Shown here: piece after piece, positions 28,782 to 36,251 of the stretch | How the letters are laid out: every line of letters begins with the position of its first letter | How positions within the stretch are numbered: the stretch's first letter is position 1 | Source: Streptomyces griseicoloratus | GTDB taxonomy: Bacteria > Actinomycetota > Actinomycetes > Streptomycetales > Streptomycetaceae | Length of the DNA stretch: 64,000 bases | Direction: 5' to 3' | Assembly: GCF_014534645.1 (NCBI RefSeq) | Contig: NZ_JACVQF010000231.1 | Coordinates: forward strand, 1-64,000 | The notes under the pieces: model-generated | What the model was told of the DNA's origin: nothing | Seen by the model: the letters and a program-made list of their open reading frames with translations, nothing else | Database searches by the model: none | Position numbers and translations under genes: made by a program

Positions 28782-31228
28782 AGATCCACCAGCAGCGGCG
28801 GCGCGTGCTCCCCCTTCACCGTGGTCAGCGACAGCACCGCGTGCCCCGGCGGCACCGCGTGCGCCAGCTCGGACGCCGACCACCGCTCCCGCTCGACCTG
28901 CTTGGTCGTCACGGCGTCCGTGGTGACCGCCTTGCCGGTCACCAGCCTGCGCAGGGCGTGGATGGCCCGGGTCATCGGCTGGTCGGCGAAGACGGTGTGC
29001 TTGGCCACCTCCTTGGTCTCCACCCACTCGGTGCCCCAGGCGGCGGCGAACCGGCTGCCGTCCCACGTCGTGACCCCGGCGAGCGCCATGCGGCAGCCGA
29101 CGGCCCCGAGCAGCGGGCCGTGCAGCGCCTCCGGAACGTCCGTGATCGAGCGGAGCGCGAGGACGACTCCCGCGTTCTGCGAGCGCAGCCGCTGAATGCG
29201 GCGCACCGACTCGGTGGTGACCGTGCCGGTGGCGTCGTCGAGAACCAGGCAGGCGAAGTGAGAACGCCGTCCCTCCCCTGCCACGGTGTGGAACTGGGCC
29301 AGGACCAGCCGGGTGATCAGCCGGGACGCCTCCTCGTGGCCGCGCTCGGGCAGGTCGATCCGCACCCGCAGCGGATGGTGGGCCACGGCACGCAGGGAGA
29401 AGGGCCGGCTGCCGGTGCCACCGGCACCGAAGAACTCGGCGAAGGCCGGCCGGTCGAGGAGCGCCAGCCGGTCGGCGAGGGCCGGGCCGACATCGGCCGC
29501 GCTCCCGGCCTGACGCATACGGGCGTCGAGCTCACGGCGCATCACGGCGTGCTCGTCGGCCGACAGCGCCGCCCGCAAGGATGCCAGCGCCCCCGGCGCC
29601 CCTTGCAGCAGCTCTCGCAGCACCGGCAGCGTCGGAAAGTGGCCGTGCACCGCCCGATAGGGGCCGAGCACCTGGGCGACGGCGGTGGCGGCGCTCTGGC
29701 CGGCGACGGAGTCGAGGTCACCGGCCAGTGCCTCGGCGAGGAAGGCGGCGGCCTCGTCGGGGTCGTCGGACTCCGCGTACGGATCGAGGTCGTGGACCGA
29801 GGCGCGGTCGCCGATCCGGACCACGACGTCGTACGCCGAGTCCGGGCCGAGCGCGGATCCGGCGGAGCAGACGGTGACGACCGCGCACCCGCCCGTGAGT
29901 GCCTGCAACGCGAGGGCCTCGGTGACCGGCCCGGTGACGTGCCGGGTCTTGCCGGATCCGGGCGGTCCCACCAGGAGCAGCGAGGTGCCGAGGGTCAGCG
30001 GATCGACGGCCGCGCCGGCGTCGTGGTAGGCACGCGGGGTCCGCTCCCCCGGCACCCATCGCCCGATGCGTACCTGTCCGTGGAGCAGATCGTGCCGCGC
30101 GGTGCGACCGGGCAGGTCGCGAGCCCCGGAGGGGTGGGTCCAGGCGGTGGCGCCGTGGCGCAGCACGGTGTCGGTGAAGGCGGCCAGGCGCGCCTGGCGC
30201 CGGGCCTCGGTGAAGGCCCGCTCGACGCGGGCGCAGTCCACGTCGTTCATCCGCCCGGCGGCCACCTCGGCGGCCAGCAGGTCGGCCGCCTCGTTCTGCC
30301 CGGCGTGCCGCAGCTCGGGCCACTGCGACCTGGGCAGGTCCGCCCCCGGCGGGGCGGCGGGGTCCCTCGCCGACCGGCGGCGGGCGGCGAGTTCCCTGGT
30401 GTACGCCCACCAGCCGCCGACCCGGGCGAACGGCCACACGATGAGGAGGGTGACGAGGGCGTACAGCGCGTTGGTGAACAGCTGGGAGGTGAACAGGCCG
30501 TAACCGCCCGAGACGAGGACCACGAGGGAGAACACCGGGTCGACGACCGGCAGCGCGTCCCAGCCGACGCCGGGGAAGGCGTCCGGGAAGACGAGGCTGA
30601 GCGCGATGAGGGCGCCCGCGGCGGCGAGCAGCGCCCTGGCCGGCTGCGGGCGGTGCCCCAGGAAGTGCCGGGCGACGTCGGGCCAGCTGCCCAGCCGTCC
30701 GACGGCGTAGACGAGGGCGGCGAAGGCCACGCCGTCGTAGACGACCAGGGCCTCCTGGCCTTCGGGCTGCTTCGGCGAGACGGTGCCGCCCCACCACCAG
30801 TCGTCCGGGGTGAACAGCTTCAGCGGGGCCCACTGGTAGGGCACGCTGCCCTGCCGCCACAGCGACCACAGGACCAGACCCACGGCCAGCGGGATCAGCA
30901 GACCGACGACCGTGATCGAGGGCAGCCGGTCCGGCGTCTGCGTACCTTTGGGCGGACGGTGACCGAAGCGCCAGATGCCGGGTCCCGCAGCCGGGCGAGG
31001 CGTGTCGAGCCACTGGGCGACGGCGGACCCCTGGGGCTGGGGCGGCGTCTGCGGGCCGTACGCGGCCGACGGGCCGGGAGGACGCCCCGGCCGCGGCGGC
31101 ACCGCGGGCGCGTCCGGCGGCAGCGCGGGCACGCCCGGCGATGCCGAGGGCACGTCCGGCGGCACCGCCGGACGCGGCACAGGATTCGCGTGCGTACCCC
31201 GCGCGTCCCGGTTCCCGTCGCTGTCCAT
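28772..31228 (-). CDS. membrane-anchored VirD4/TraG-like P-loop ATPase
   Basis: Protein of 818 residues. A long Pro-rich cytoplasmic N-terminus (1-100) is followed by four or so hydrophobic helices (about 105-122, 160-178, 198-215, 230-270) and a soluble motor domain. Walker A is GPPGSGKT at 421-428; Walker B is LVLDDATG around 662-668; the end has LAHAVPPGHAVLS like the C-terminal motif of type IV coupling proteins. An all-alpha insertion sits between. The ATG at 31228 is preferred over 31264, which has no ribosome binding site. No relaxase, pilus or other secretion genes are near, so its partner is unknown. Confidence 0.8.
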   Translation of the reverse strand: MDSDGNRDARGTHANPVPRPAVPPDVPSASPGVPALPPDAPAVPPRPGRPPGPSAAYGPQTPPQPQGSAVAQWLDTPRPAAGPGIWRFGHRPPKGTQTPDRLPSITVVGLLIPLAVGLVLWSLWRQGSVPYQWAPLKLFTPDDWWWGGTVSPKQPEGQEALVVYDGVAFAALVYAVGRLGSWPDVARHFLGHRPQPARALLAAAGALIALSLVFPDAFPGVGWDALPVVDPVFSLVVLVSGGYGLFTSQLFTNALYALVTLLIVWPFARVGGWWAYTRELAARRRSARDPAAPPGADLPRSQWPELRHAGQNEAADLLAAEVAAGRMNDVDCARVERAFTEARRQARLAAFTDTVLRHGATAWTHPSGARDLPGRTARHDLLHGQVRIGRWVPGERTPRAYHDAGAAVDPLTLGTSLLLVGPPGSGKTRHVTGPVTEALALQALTGGCAVVTVCSAGSALGPDSAYDVVVRIGDRASVHDLDPYAESDDPDEAAAFLAEALAGDLDSVAGQSAATAVAQVLGPYRAVHGHFPTLPVLRELLQGAPGALASLRAALSADEHAVMRRELDARMRQAGSAADVGPALADRLALLDRPAFAEFFGAGGTGSRPFSLRAVAHHPLRVRIDLPERGHEEASRLITRLVLAQFHTVAGEGRRSHFACLVLDDATGTVTTESVRRIQRLRSQNAGVVLALRSITDVPEALHGPLLGAVGCRMALAGVTTWDGSRFAAAWGTEWVETKEVAKHTVFADQPMTRAIHALRRLVTGKAVTTDAVTTKQVERERWSASELAHAVPPGHAVLSLTTVKGEHAPPLLVDLRG

Positions 31229-31416
31229 CGCCCTTGCCCCCTGACCAGCCGCTCCGTCCACCATCAGCGAGTCAATCTAACGCTCTCCCAGGGGGAGTTC
31301 ACCGCTTACGCGGCCGGGCCCGTGTCGGCATGTCCACAGGTCGCTATGTCCATCGCGGACAACCGGCGCCCCCGACAACGCCCACATGGAGCATGCCCAC
31401 CCCCCTCTCCCGGTCC

Positions 31417-31422
31417 TAGCCT
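31417..31422 (+). promoter_or_regulatory. possible -10 box of gabT
   Basis: TAGCCT, 44 bp before the gabT start codon, resembles the Streptomyces housekeeping -10 (TAGRRT). I could not assign a convincing -35, so this is tentative. Confidence 0.25.
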
Positions 31423-31466
31423 GCGAAAAAGAAGGCAAGCGTCCGAAAGACCCCCAGGAGTCCCCC

Positions 31467-32801
31467 ATGACCGCACTTCCGCAGGAGCGCCGCGTCGTCA
31501 CCGCCATCCCCGGCCCGAAGTCGCAGGAGCTGCAGGCCCGCCGGACCGCCGCGGTCGCGCAGGGCGTGGGCTCCACGCTGCCGGTCTTCGTCACGCGCGC
31601 CGGCGGCGGCATCATCGAGGACGTCGACGGCAACCGCATCATCGACTTCGGCTCCGGCATCGCGGTGACCTCCGTCGGCGCCTCCGCCGAGGCGGTCGTA
31701 CGCAAGGCGTCCGCGCAGCTCGCCGACTTCACCCACACCTGTTTCATGGTGACGCCGTACGAGGGCTACGTCGCCGTCGCCGAGGCGCTGGCCGAGCTGA
31801 CCCCGGGCGACCACGCCAAGAAGTCGGCGCTGTTCAACAGCGGTGCCGAGGCCGTCGAGAACGCCGTCAAGATCGCCCGCGCCTACACCAAGCGCCAGGC
31901 CGTCGTCGTCTTCGACCACGGCTACCACGGCCGGACCAACCTCACCATGGCCCTGACCGCGAAGAACATGCCGTACAAGCACGGCTTCGGTCCCTTCGCG
32001 CCCGAGGTCTACCGCGTCCCGGTCGCCTACGGCTACCGCTGGCCGACCGGTGCGGAGAACGCCGGCCCGGAGGCCGCCGCCCAGGCCATCGACCAGATCA
32101 CCAAGCAGGTCGGCGCCGACAACGTGGCCGCGATCATCATCGAGCCGGTGCTCGGCGAAGGCGGCTTCATCGAGCCGGCCAAGGGCTTCCTGCCGGCGAT
32201 CCGCCAGTTCGCCTCCGACAACGGCATCGTCTTCGTCGCCGACGAGATCCAGTCCGGCTTCTGCCGCACCGGCCAGTGGTTCGCCTGCGAGGACGAGGGC
32301 ATCGTCCCGGACCTGATCACCACCGCCAAGGGCATCGCGGGCGGTCTGCCGCTCGCCGCCGTCACCGGCCGCGCCGAGATCATGGACGCCGCGCACGCCG
32401 GCGGCCTCGGCGGCACCTACGGCGGCAACCCGGTGGCCTGCGCGGGCGCGCTCGGCGCCATCGAGACCATGAAGGAGCTCGACCTCAACGCCAAGGCGAA
32501 GAACATCGAGGCCGTCATGAAGGCCCGGCTGGCCGCCATGGCCGAGAAGTTCGACATCATCGGCGACGTCCGGGGCCGCGGCGCCATGATCGCCATCGAG
32601 CTGGTCAAGGACCGCGCCACCAAGGAGCCGAACCCCGAGGCGACCGCCGCGCTGGCCAAGGCCTGCCACGCCGAGGGCCTGCTGGTCCTGACCTGTGGCA
32701 CCTACGGCAACGTGCTGCGCTTCCTGCCGCCGCTCGTCATCGGCGAGGACCTGCTGAACGAGGGCCTCGACATCATCGAGCAGGCTTTCTCGCGCATCTG
32801 A
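31467..32801 (+). CDS. gabT: GabT, 4-aminobutyrate aminotransferase
   Basis: PLP enzyme moving the amino group of GABA to 2-oxoglutarate, giving succinate semialdehyde. The protein has 444 residues from the ATG at 31467, after CAGGAG at seven bases. Class-III aminotransferase motifs are complete: NSGAEAVENAVK, the cofactor-facing ADEIQSGFCRTG, and the PLP lysine in TTAKGIAGGLPLAAV. It diverges from the VirD4-like gene, and aldehyde dehydrogenase plus PucR genes lie beyond that. Fits the last steps of polyamine and GABA degradation. Confidence 0.95.
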   Translation: MTALPQERRVVTAIPGPKSQELQARRTAAVAQGVGSTLPVFVTRAGGGIIEDVDGNRIIDFGSGIAVTSVGASAEAVVRKASAQLADFTHTCFMVTPYEGYVAVAEALAELTPGDHAKKSALFNSGAEAVENAVKIARAYTKRQAVVVFDHGYHGRTNLTMALTAKNMPYKHGFGPFAPEVYRVPVAYGYRWPTGAENAGPEAAAQAIDQITKQVGADNVAAIIIEPVLGEGGFIEPAKGFLPAIRQFASDNGIVFVADEIQSGFCRTGQWFACEDEGIVPDLITTAKGIAGGLPLAAVTGRAEIMDAAHAGGLGGTYGGNPVACAGALGAIETMKELDLNAKAKNIEAVMKARLAAMAEKFDIIGDVRGRGAMIAIELVKDRATKEPNPEATAALAKACHAEGLLVLTCGTYGNVLRFLPPLVIGEDLLNEGLDIIEQAFSRI

Positions 32802-32936
32802 GCGAGGTGTGCGCACGCCTGGCGGAGTGAGCGTCAGAGCATGTGAAGAAGGTGTGCGGGGTGGATGACAGGAGGCCGATGCCCCTGTCGTCCGCCCACC
32901 CCCTGCCGTAGGTTCTACGCAGATGAGAGAAACACC

Positions 32937-32960
32937 CCGCTCACAGGGGACTGTGAGCGG
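32937..32960 (+). terminator. hairpin downstream of gabT
   Basis: CCGCTCACAG (32937-32946) pairs perfectly with CTGTGAGCGG (32951-32960) over a four-base loop, 136 bp after the gabT stop. It could terminate gabT or be a 5' element of the RNA that follows. Confidence 0.5.
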
Positions 32961-33039
32961 CCTCAGGCCGGGGCCTCCCCAGCTTCGACCTGGTCGTGCC
33001 TCGCGCACACAACCGGAGCCCGTGGGTTCCGGATCTCCT

Positions 33040-33175
33040 CACCGATCGGACGGTCGCTCGCCCCAAACCCCCCGGGGCGCGCGACGTTCCGGTCAGGACG
33101 GTCGGCTCGGCATCCGGGACGGCGGTTCACCGAAGGGCCGGCGCACTCCCCCCCTTGCGCCGGCCCTTCGGTGTT
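33040..33175 (+). ncRNA. 6C small RNA
   Basis: Two hairpins with long C runs in their loops, the defining feature of the actinobacterial 6C RNA. Hairpin 1 (33053-33085) has a GC stem with one mismatch and the nine-base loop AAACCCCCC. Hairpin 2 (33129-33172) is a perfect 17-bp stem with a ten-base loop containing seven consecutive C, and doubles as the terminator. As I recall, an sRNA was detected in S. coelicolor at the matching gabT-PAP2 interval. The 5' end given is approximate. Confidence 0.75.
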
Positions 33176-33193
33176 CCTGCCAAGCTGTGCGGC

Positions 33194-33832
33194 ATGCTGC
33201 TGCTCGGGCTTCCCGTCCTCCTCTTCGCACTGATCACCTGGCAGGTCGTCGCCGACGGCCCGCTGGTGGGCGCGGACGAGCGGCTGAGCAGGGCGCTCGT
33301 CCATCCCGACGGGGCCTCCGAACTGCTCGCCGACCTCGGCAACGTCCAGGTCGCCGTGCCCGTCCTCGCGGTCGCGCTGGCCTGCGCCGCACGGCACGGC
33401 CGTGCCACAGGTACGGACCGCTGGTGGCTGCCGCCCGTCGCCGCGGCCGTGGCGATGCTTCTGGTGCCGGCGCTGGTCGCGCCCCTGAAGGAGTGGACCG
33501 ACCGCCCCGGCACCCCGGCCGTGCCTCCGGCGGTCGGCTACTACCCCTCCGGCCACACCGCCACCGCGGTCGTGGCGTACGGCGCGGCGACGCTGCTCCT
33601 CCTTCCGCTGCTGGGCTCGGCGGTCCTCCGGCGTGCGCTGGTCCTGCTCTGCGCCGCCCTCGTGCTCGGTGTCTCCTTCGGCCTGGTGCGCCGGGGCTAC
33701 CACTGGCCGCTGGACGTGGTGGCCAGCTGGTGCCTGGGGGCGGTGCTGCTGGTCTGCCTCTCGCTGGTGGTCAGCCGAAGTACGCGTCGAAGTTCCGCTG
33801 GAACTCCCAGCCGCCGTACCGGTCCCAGTTGA
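33194..33832 (+). CDS. PAP2-family membrane phosphatase
   Basis: Integral-membrane lipid or polyprenyl phosphatase of 212 residues with five or six helices. All three family motifs are visible: KEWTDRP, YPSGHT and SFGLVRRGYHWPLDVV. ATG 33194 is chosen because any earlier start would run through the 6C terminator hairpin; no clear ribosome binding site precedes it. The last 20 codons overlap the convergent chitinase gene by 62 bp and encode an Arg/Ser-rich tail that may be non-functional. Substrate unknown. Confidence 0.82.
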   Translation: MLLLGLPVLLFALITWQVVADGPLVGADERLSRALVHPDGASELLADLGNVQVAVPVLAVALACAARHGRATGTDRWWLPPVAAAVAMLLVPALVAPLKEWTDRPGTPAVPPAVGYYPSGHTATAVVAYGAATLLLLPLLGSAVLRRALVLLCAALVLGVSFGLVRRGYHWPLDVVASWCLGAVLLVCLSLVVSRSTRRSSAGTPSRRTGPS

Positions 33833-35579
33833 TCGACCAGGTCATCAGGCCGCGCAGCGCGGGCCAGGTGCCGTGCGTGGCGTACGAACCGCAGTCGGTC
33901 TTCTTGGTCAGGCAGTTGAGGGTCTTGGTGACCTCGGCCGGGGAGACGTGGCCGTTGCCCGCGTTGGTGGAGGCCGGCATGCCGATCGCCACCTGGTCCG
34001 GGCGCAGCGGCGGGAAGACGTTGTTCGCGTCGCCCGCGACCGGGAAGCCGGTGAGCAGCATGTCGGTCATGGCGATGTGGAAGTCGGCGCCGCCCATGGA
34101 GTGGTACTGGTTGTCCAGGCCCATGATCGGGCCGGAGTTGTAGTCCTGGACGTGGAGCAGGGTCAGGTCGTCGCGCAGGGCGTGGATGACCGGCAGGTAG
34201 GCCCCGGCGCGCGGGTCCTGGCCGCCCCACTTGCCCGTGCCGTAGTACTGGTAGCCGAGCTGGACGAAGAAGGTCTCCGGGGCCATCGTCAGCACGAAGT
34301 CGTCGCCGTACTTGGCCTTGAGGGTCTTCAGGGCCGAGATCAGGTTGACGATCACCGGGGTCTTCGGGTTCTTGAAGTCCGTGTCGTCGGCGTTCAGGGA
34401 GAGCGAGTGGCCCTCGAAGTCGATGTCCAGGCCGTCGAGGCCGTACTCGTCGATGATCTTCGAGACGGAGGAGACGAAGGTGTCCCGGGCCGCGGCCGTG
34501 GTGAGCTGCACCTGGCCGTTCTGGCCGCCGATGGAGATCAGCACCTTCTTGCCGGCCGCCTGCTTGGCCTTGATCGCCGCCTTGAACTCGGCGTCGCTCT
34601 CCACGTTCGGGCACTCCGAGACGGGACAGCGCTCGAACCGGATGTCGCCGGAGGTGACCGAGGTCGGCTCGCCGAAGGCCAGGTCGATGACGTCCCAGCT
34701 GTCGGGGACGTCGGCCATGCGGGTGTAGCCGGAGCCGTTGGCGAAGCTCGCGTGGAGGTAGCCGACCAGGGCGTGGGCCGGCAGGCCGGGGTCGCCGCCC
34801 GGGCCCTCGGCGGTGGTGGCCGTGACGGTGGCCGACCGCGCGGACTCCCCGGCGTCGTTGACCGCCGTGACCTGGAAGGCGTACGCCGTCGACGGGGTCA
34901 GGCCGGTGACGGTGGTGGAGGTGCCGGTGACCGTCCGGATCCTGGTGCCGTCGCGGTAGACGGCGTAGCCGGTCGCGCCCGGCACCGGTGACCAGGACAG
35001 GGCGACGCTGGAGGAGGTGACGGTGCCGGTCCTCAGCCCCTCGGGGGCCGCCGGCGGCTGTCCCGTCTCCCCGCCCGGGCCGGTCAGCGAGATGTCGTCG
35101 GCGTGGTAGGCGCCGGTGCCGTACCAGCCGTGGGTGTAGACCGTCACCTTGGTGGTGTTCGGGCCGGTGCGGAAGGTGGTGGTGAGCTGCTGCCAGTCGG
35201 GGGCGGACTGGGCCCAGGTGGAGACGTCGGTGGTGCCGGTGCCGCTCGCACCGAGGTACACGTAGGTGCCGCGGACGTGGCCGGACAGCGTGTACTGGGA
35301 GTCCGGTCGCACCGTCACCGTCTGCGCGCAGCGGGCGTTGTCGGCGCCGGCCGGCGTCGCCTTCAGGGCCGCGGTGCCGCTGCGGACGGGTGAGGTCACG
35401 GTCGTACCCGCCATGCAGGTCCAGCCGTCGAGGCCGGACTCGAAGCCGCCGTTCCTGACGAGGTCCGCGTCGGCCGCACGGGCGGCCGACGAGAGCGCGG
35501 TCATTCCGGGTACGGCGAGGGCCGTGGCGGTGAGCAGCGCGAGCAGAGGGCGACGGACGAGCGGTCTGGAGCGTTCCAC
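33771..35579 (-). CDS. secreted GH18 chitinase with CBM and FnIII domains
   Basis: Endochitinase of 602 residues. Signal peptide 1-35 (cleavage after ARA), then a CBM4/9- or CBM16-like domain (38-168, LVRNGGFESGLDGW), a fibronectin-III domain (178-258) and a GH18 barrel (270-602). The catalytic DxxDxDxE motif is complete at D382-E389 (DGLDIDFE). GTG 35579 has GGAGG five bases upstream. The protein ends at FDAYFG, which fits a complete barrel. A DasR-type palindrome about 50 bp upstream implies induction by chitin breakdown products. Confidence 0.95.
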   Translation of the reverse strand: MERSRPLVRRPLLALLTATALAVPGMTALSSAARAADADLVRNGGFESGLDGWTCMAGTTVTSPVRSGTAALKATPAGADNARCAQTVTVRPDSQYTLSGHVRGTYVYLGASGTGTTDVSTWAQSAPDWQQLTTTFRTGPNTTKVTVYTHGWYGTGAYHADDISLTGPGGETGQPPAAPEGLRTGTVTSSSVALSWSPVPGATGYAVYRDGTRIRTVTGTSTTVTGLTPSTAYAFQVTAVNDAGESARSATVTATTAEGPGGDPGLPAHALVGYLHASFANGSGYTRMADVPDSWDVIDLAFGEPTSVTSGDIRFERCPVSECPNVESDAEFKAAIKAKQAAGKKVLISIGGQNGQVQLTTAAARDTFVSSVSKIIDEYGLDGLDIDFEGHSLSLNADDTDFKNPKTPVIVNLISALKTLKAKYGDDFVLTMAPETFFVQLGYQYYGTGKWGGQDPRAGAYLPVIHALRDDLTLLHVQDYNSGPIMGLDNQYHSMGGADFHIAMTDMLLTGFPVAGDANNVFPPLRPDQVAIGMPASTNAGNGHVSPAEVTKTLNCLTKKTDCGSYATHGTWPALRGLMTWSINWDRYGGWEFQRNFDAYFG

Positions 35580-35626
35580 AAGTGCCTCCGGACATGGGGG
35601 AGATGGGGAGGGTGGAGCGCGCCCAA

Positions 35627-35642
35627 CTTGGTCCAGACCAAT
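35627..35642. promoter_or_regulatory. DasR-responsive element (dre) upstream of chitinase
   Basis: CTTGGTCCAGACCAAT contains the palindrome TTGGTCCAGACCAA, matching the known dre consensus TGGTCTAGACCA at all but one position. It lies 48-63 bp before the chitinase start, in the promoter zone, as for other Streptomyces chi genes. Confidence 0.85.
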
Positions 35643-35666
35643 TCGGTTGTCAAGCCCTCGCGCGGC

Positions 35667-36122
35667 TCACGGCCCGTCCTCCCCCGCCGCGCGCCCCGCC
35701 GCCGCCTCGTGCATCGCCAGTTCGAGCAGCGCCGGATCGGTGAGGGTGCCGGACCCGTCCGGCGGGACCAGCCAGCGGACCGCGCCGGACGGCGGCCGCC
35801 CGGGGTGCGGCACCACGATCCAGGTGCCGGGCCCGGCCGCGCGGACCCCGGTGCCCACCCAGCGGGCCGCGGTGCCCGGCGGCACGAAGAAACCCGTGCA
35901 CGCCTCGCCGAAGTCGGCGAGCACCGGCCCGGGCCGGTCCAGGACGCGGGACAGGACGTCGAGGGTGGGGCGGCCGAGCGCGTGCGGCACGATGAGCACG
36001 TCCCACGCCTTGCCGGCGGGCAGCAGGGTGAACCCCAGGGGGTTGCGCTCCCACTCCCGCAGACAGGGACCCGGATCCGGTGCGACCGATGCCAGCCACT
36101 CGACCGCCGTCTTCCCGGACAT
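35667..36122 (-). CDS. small protein resembling the prim-pol N-terminal domain
   Basis: A 151-residue cytosolic protein (MSGKTAVEWLASVAPDPG...). Streptomyces genomes carry several such proteins, often annotated as bifunctional DNA primase/polymerase-like; my match rests on LREWERNPLGFTLLPAGKAWDV and RWLVPPDGSGTL and is from memory. It is far shorter than a real primase-polymerase and I see no catalytic Asp pair, so enzymatic activity is doubtful. ATG 36122 has GGGAGG seven bases upstream, but this site is buried in a strong hairpin (36125-36183). Confidence 0.6.
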   Translation of the reverse strand: MSGKTAVEWLASVAPDPGPCLREWERNPLGFTLLPAGKAWDVLIVPHALGRPTLDVLSRVLDRPGPVLADFGEACTGFFVPPGTAARWVGTGVRAAGPGTWIVVPHPGRPPSGAVRWLVPPDGSGTLTDPALLELAMHEAAAGRAAGEDGP

Positions 36123-36124
36123 GA

Positions 36125-36183
36125 GGAGACCTCCCTTGTCGCTCGTGGACGCGGGCTGCGTCACGAGGGAGAGGGAGGTCTCC
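36125..36183 (-). promoter_or_regulatory. long hairpin that sequesters a ribosome binding site
   Basis: GGAGACCTCCC (36125-36135) pairs with GGGAGGTCTCC (36173-36183) for 11 bp; inner pairs CTCGTG (36142-36147)/CACGAG (36162-36167) and a short ACGC/GCGT stem extend it. Read on the minus strand, the 3' arm of the outer stem is the GGGAGG of the 36122 start codon. It also follows the FAD oxidoreductase gene by about 70 bp, so it could instead act as that operon's terminator. Confidence 0.7.
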
Positions 36184-36251
36184 CGGCCGTCATTACGCGG
36201 GTCGCGGCGCCCCGTTGAGGTGACTCGGGTCACACCGCGTCGTCGCGGGGG

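Larger units (their letters stand above)
32802..33193. other. 392-bp intergenic region with RNA structures
   Basis: Between gabT and the PAP2 gene. From left to right: about 130 bp with no evident signal, a 10-bp hairpin at 32937-32960, about 80 bp of unassigned GC-rich sequence, then the 6C RNA structures (33053-33085 and 33129-33172). No convincing protein gene is present. Confidence 0.7.

Noticed and set aside
28640-32830. Long plus-strand frame across the VirD4-like and gabT genes
   Set aside because: Composition is Arg/Gly/Pro-rich noise and it overlaps recognised genes in other frames; absence of stops reflects GC content.
32937-33000. c-di-AMP riboswitch or tmRNA-like element
   Set aside because: The 10-bp hairpin lacks the conserved loops of those classes; a terminator and leader of the 6C RNA explain it better.
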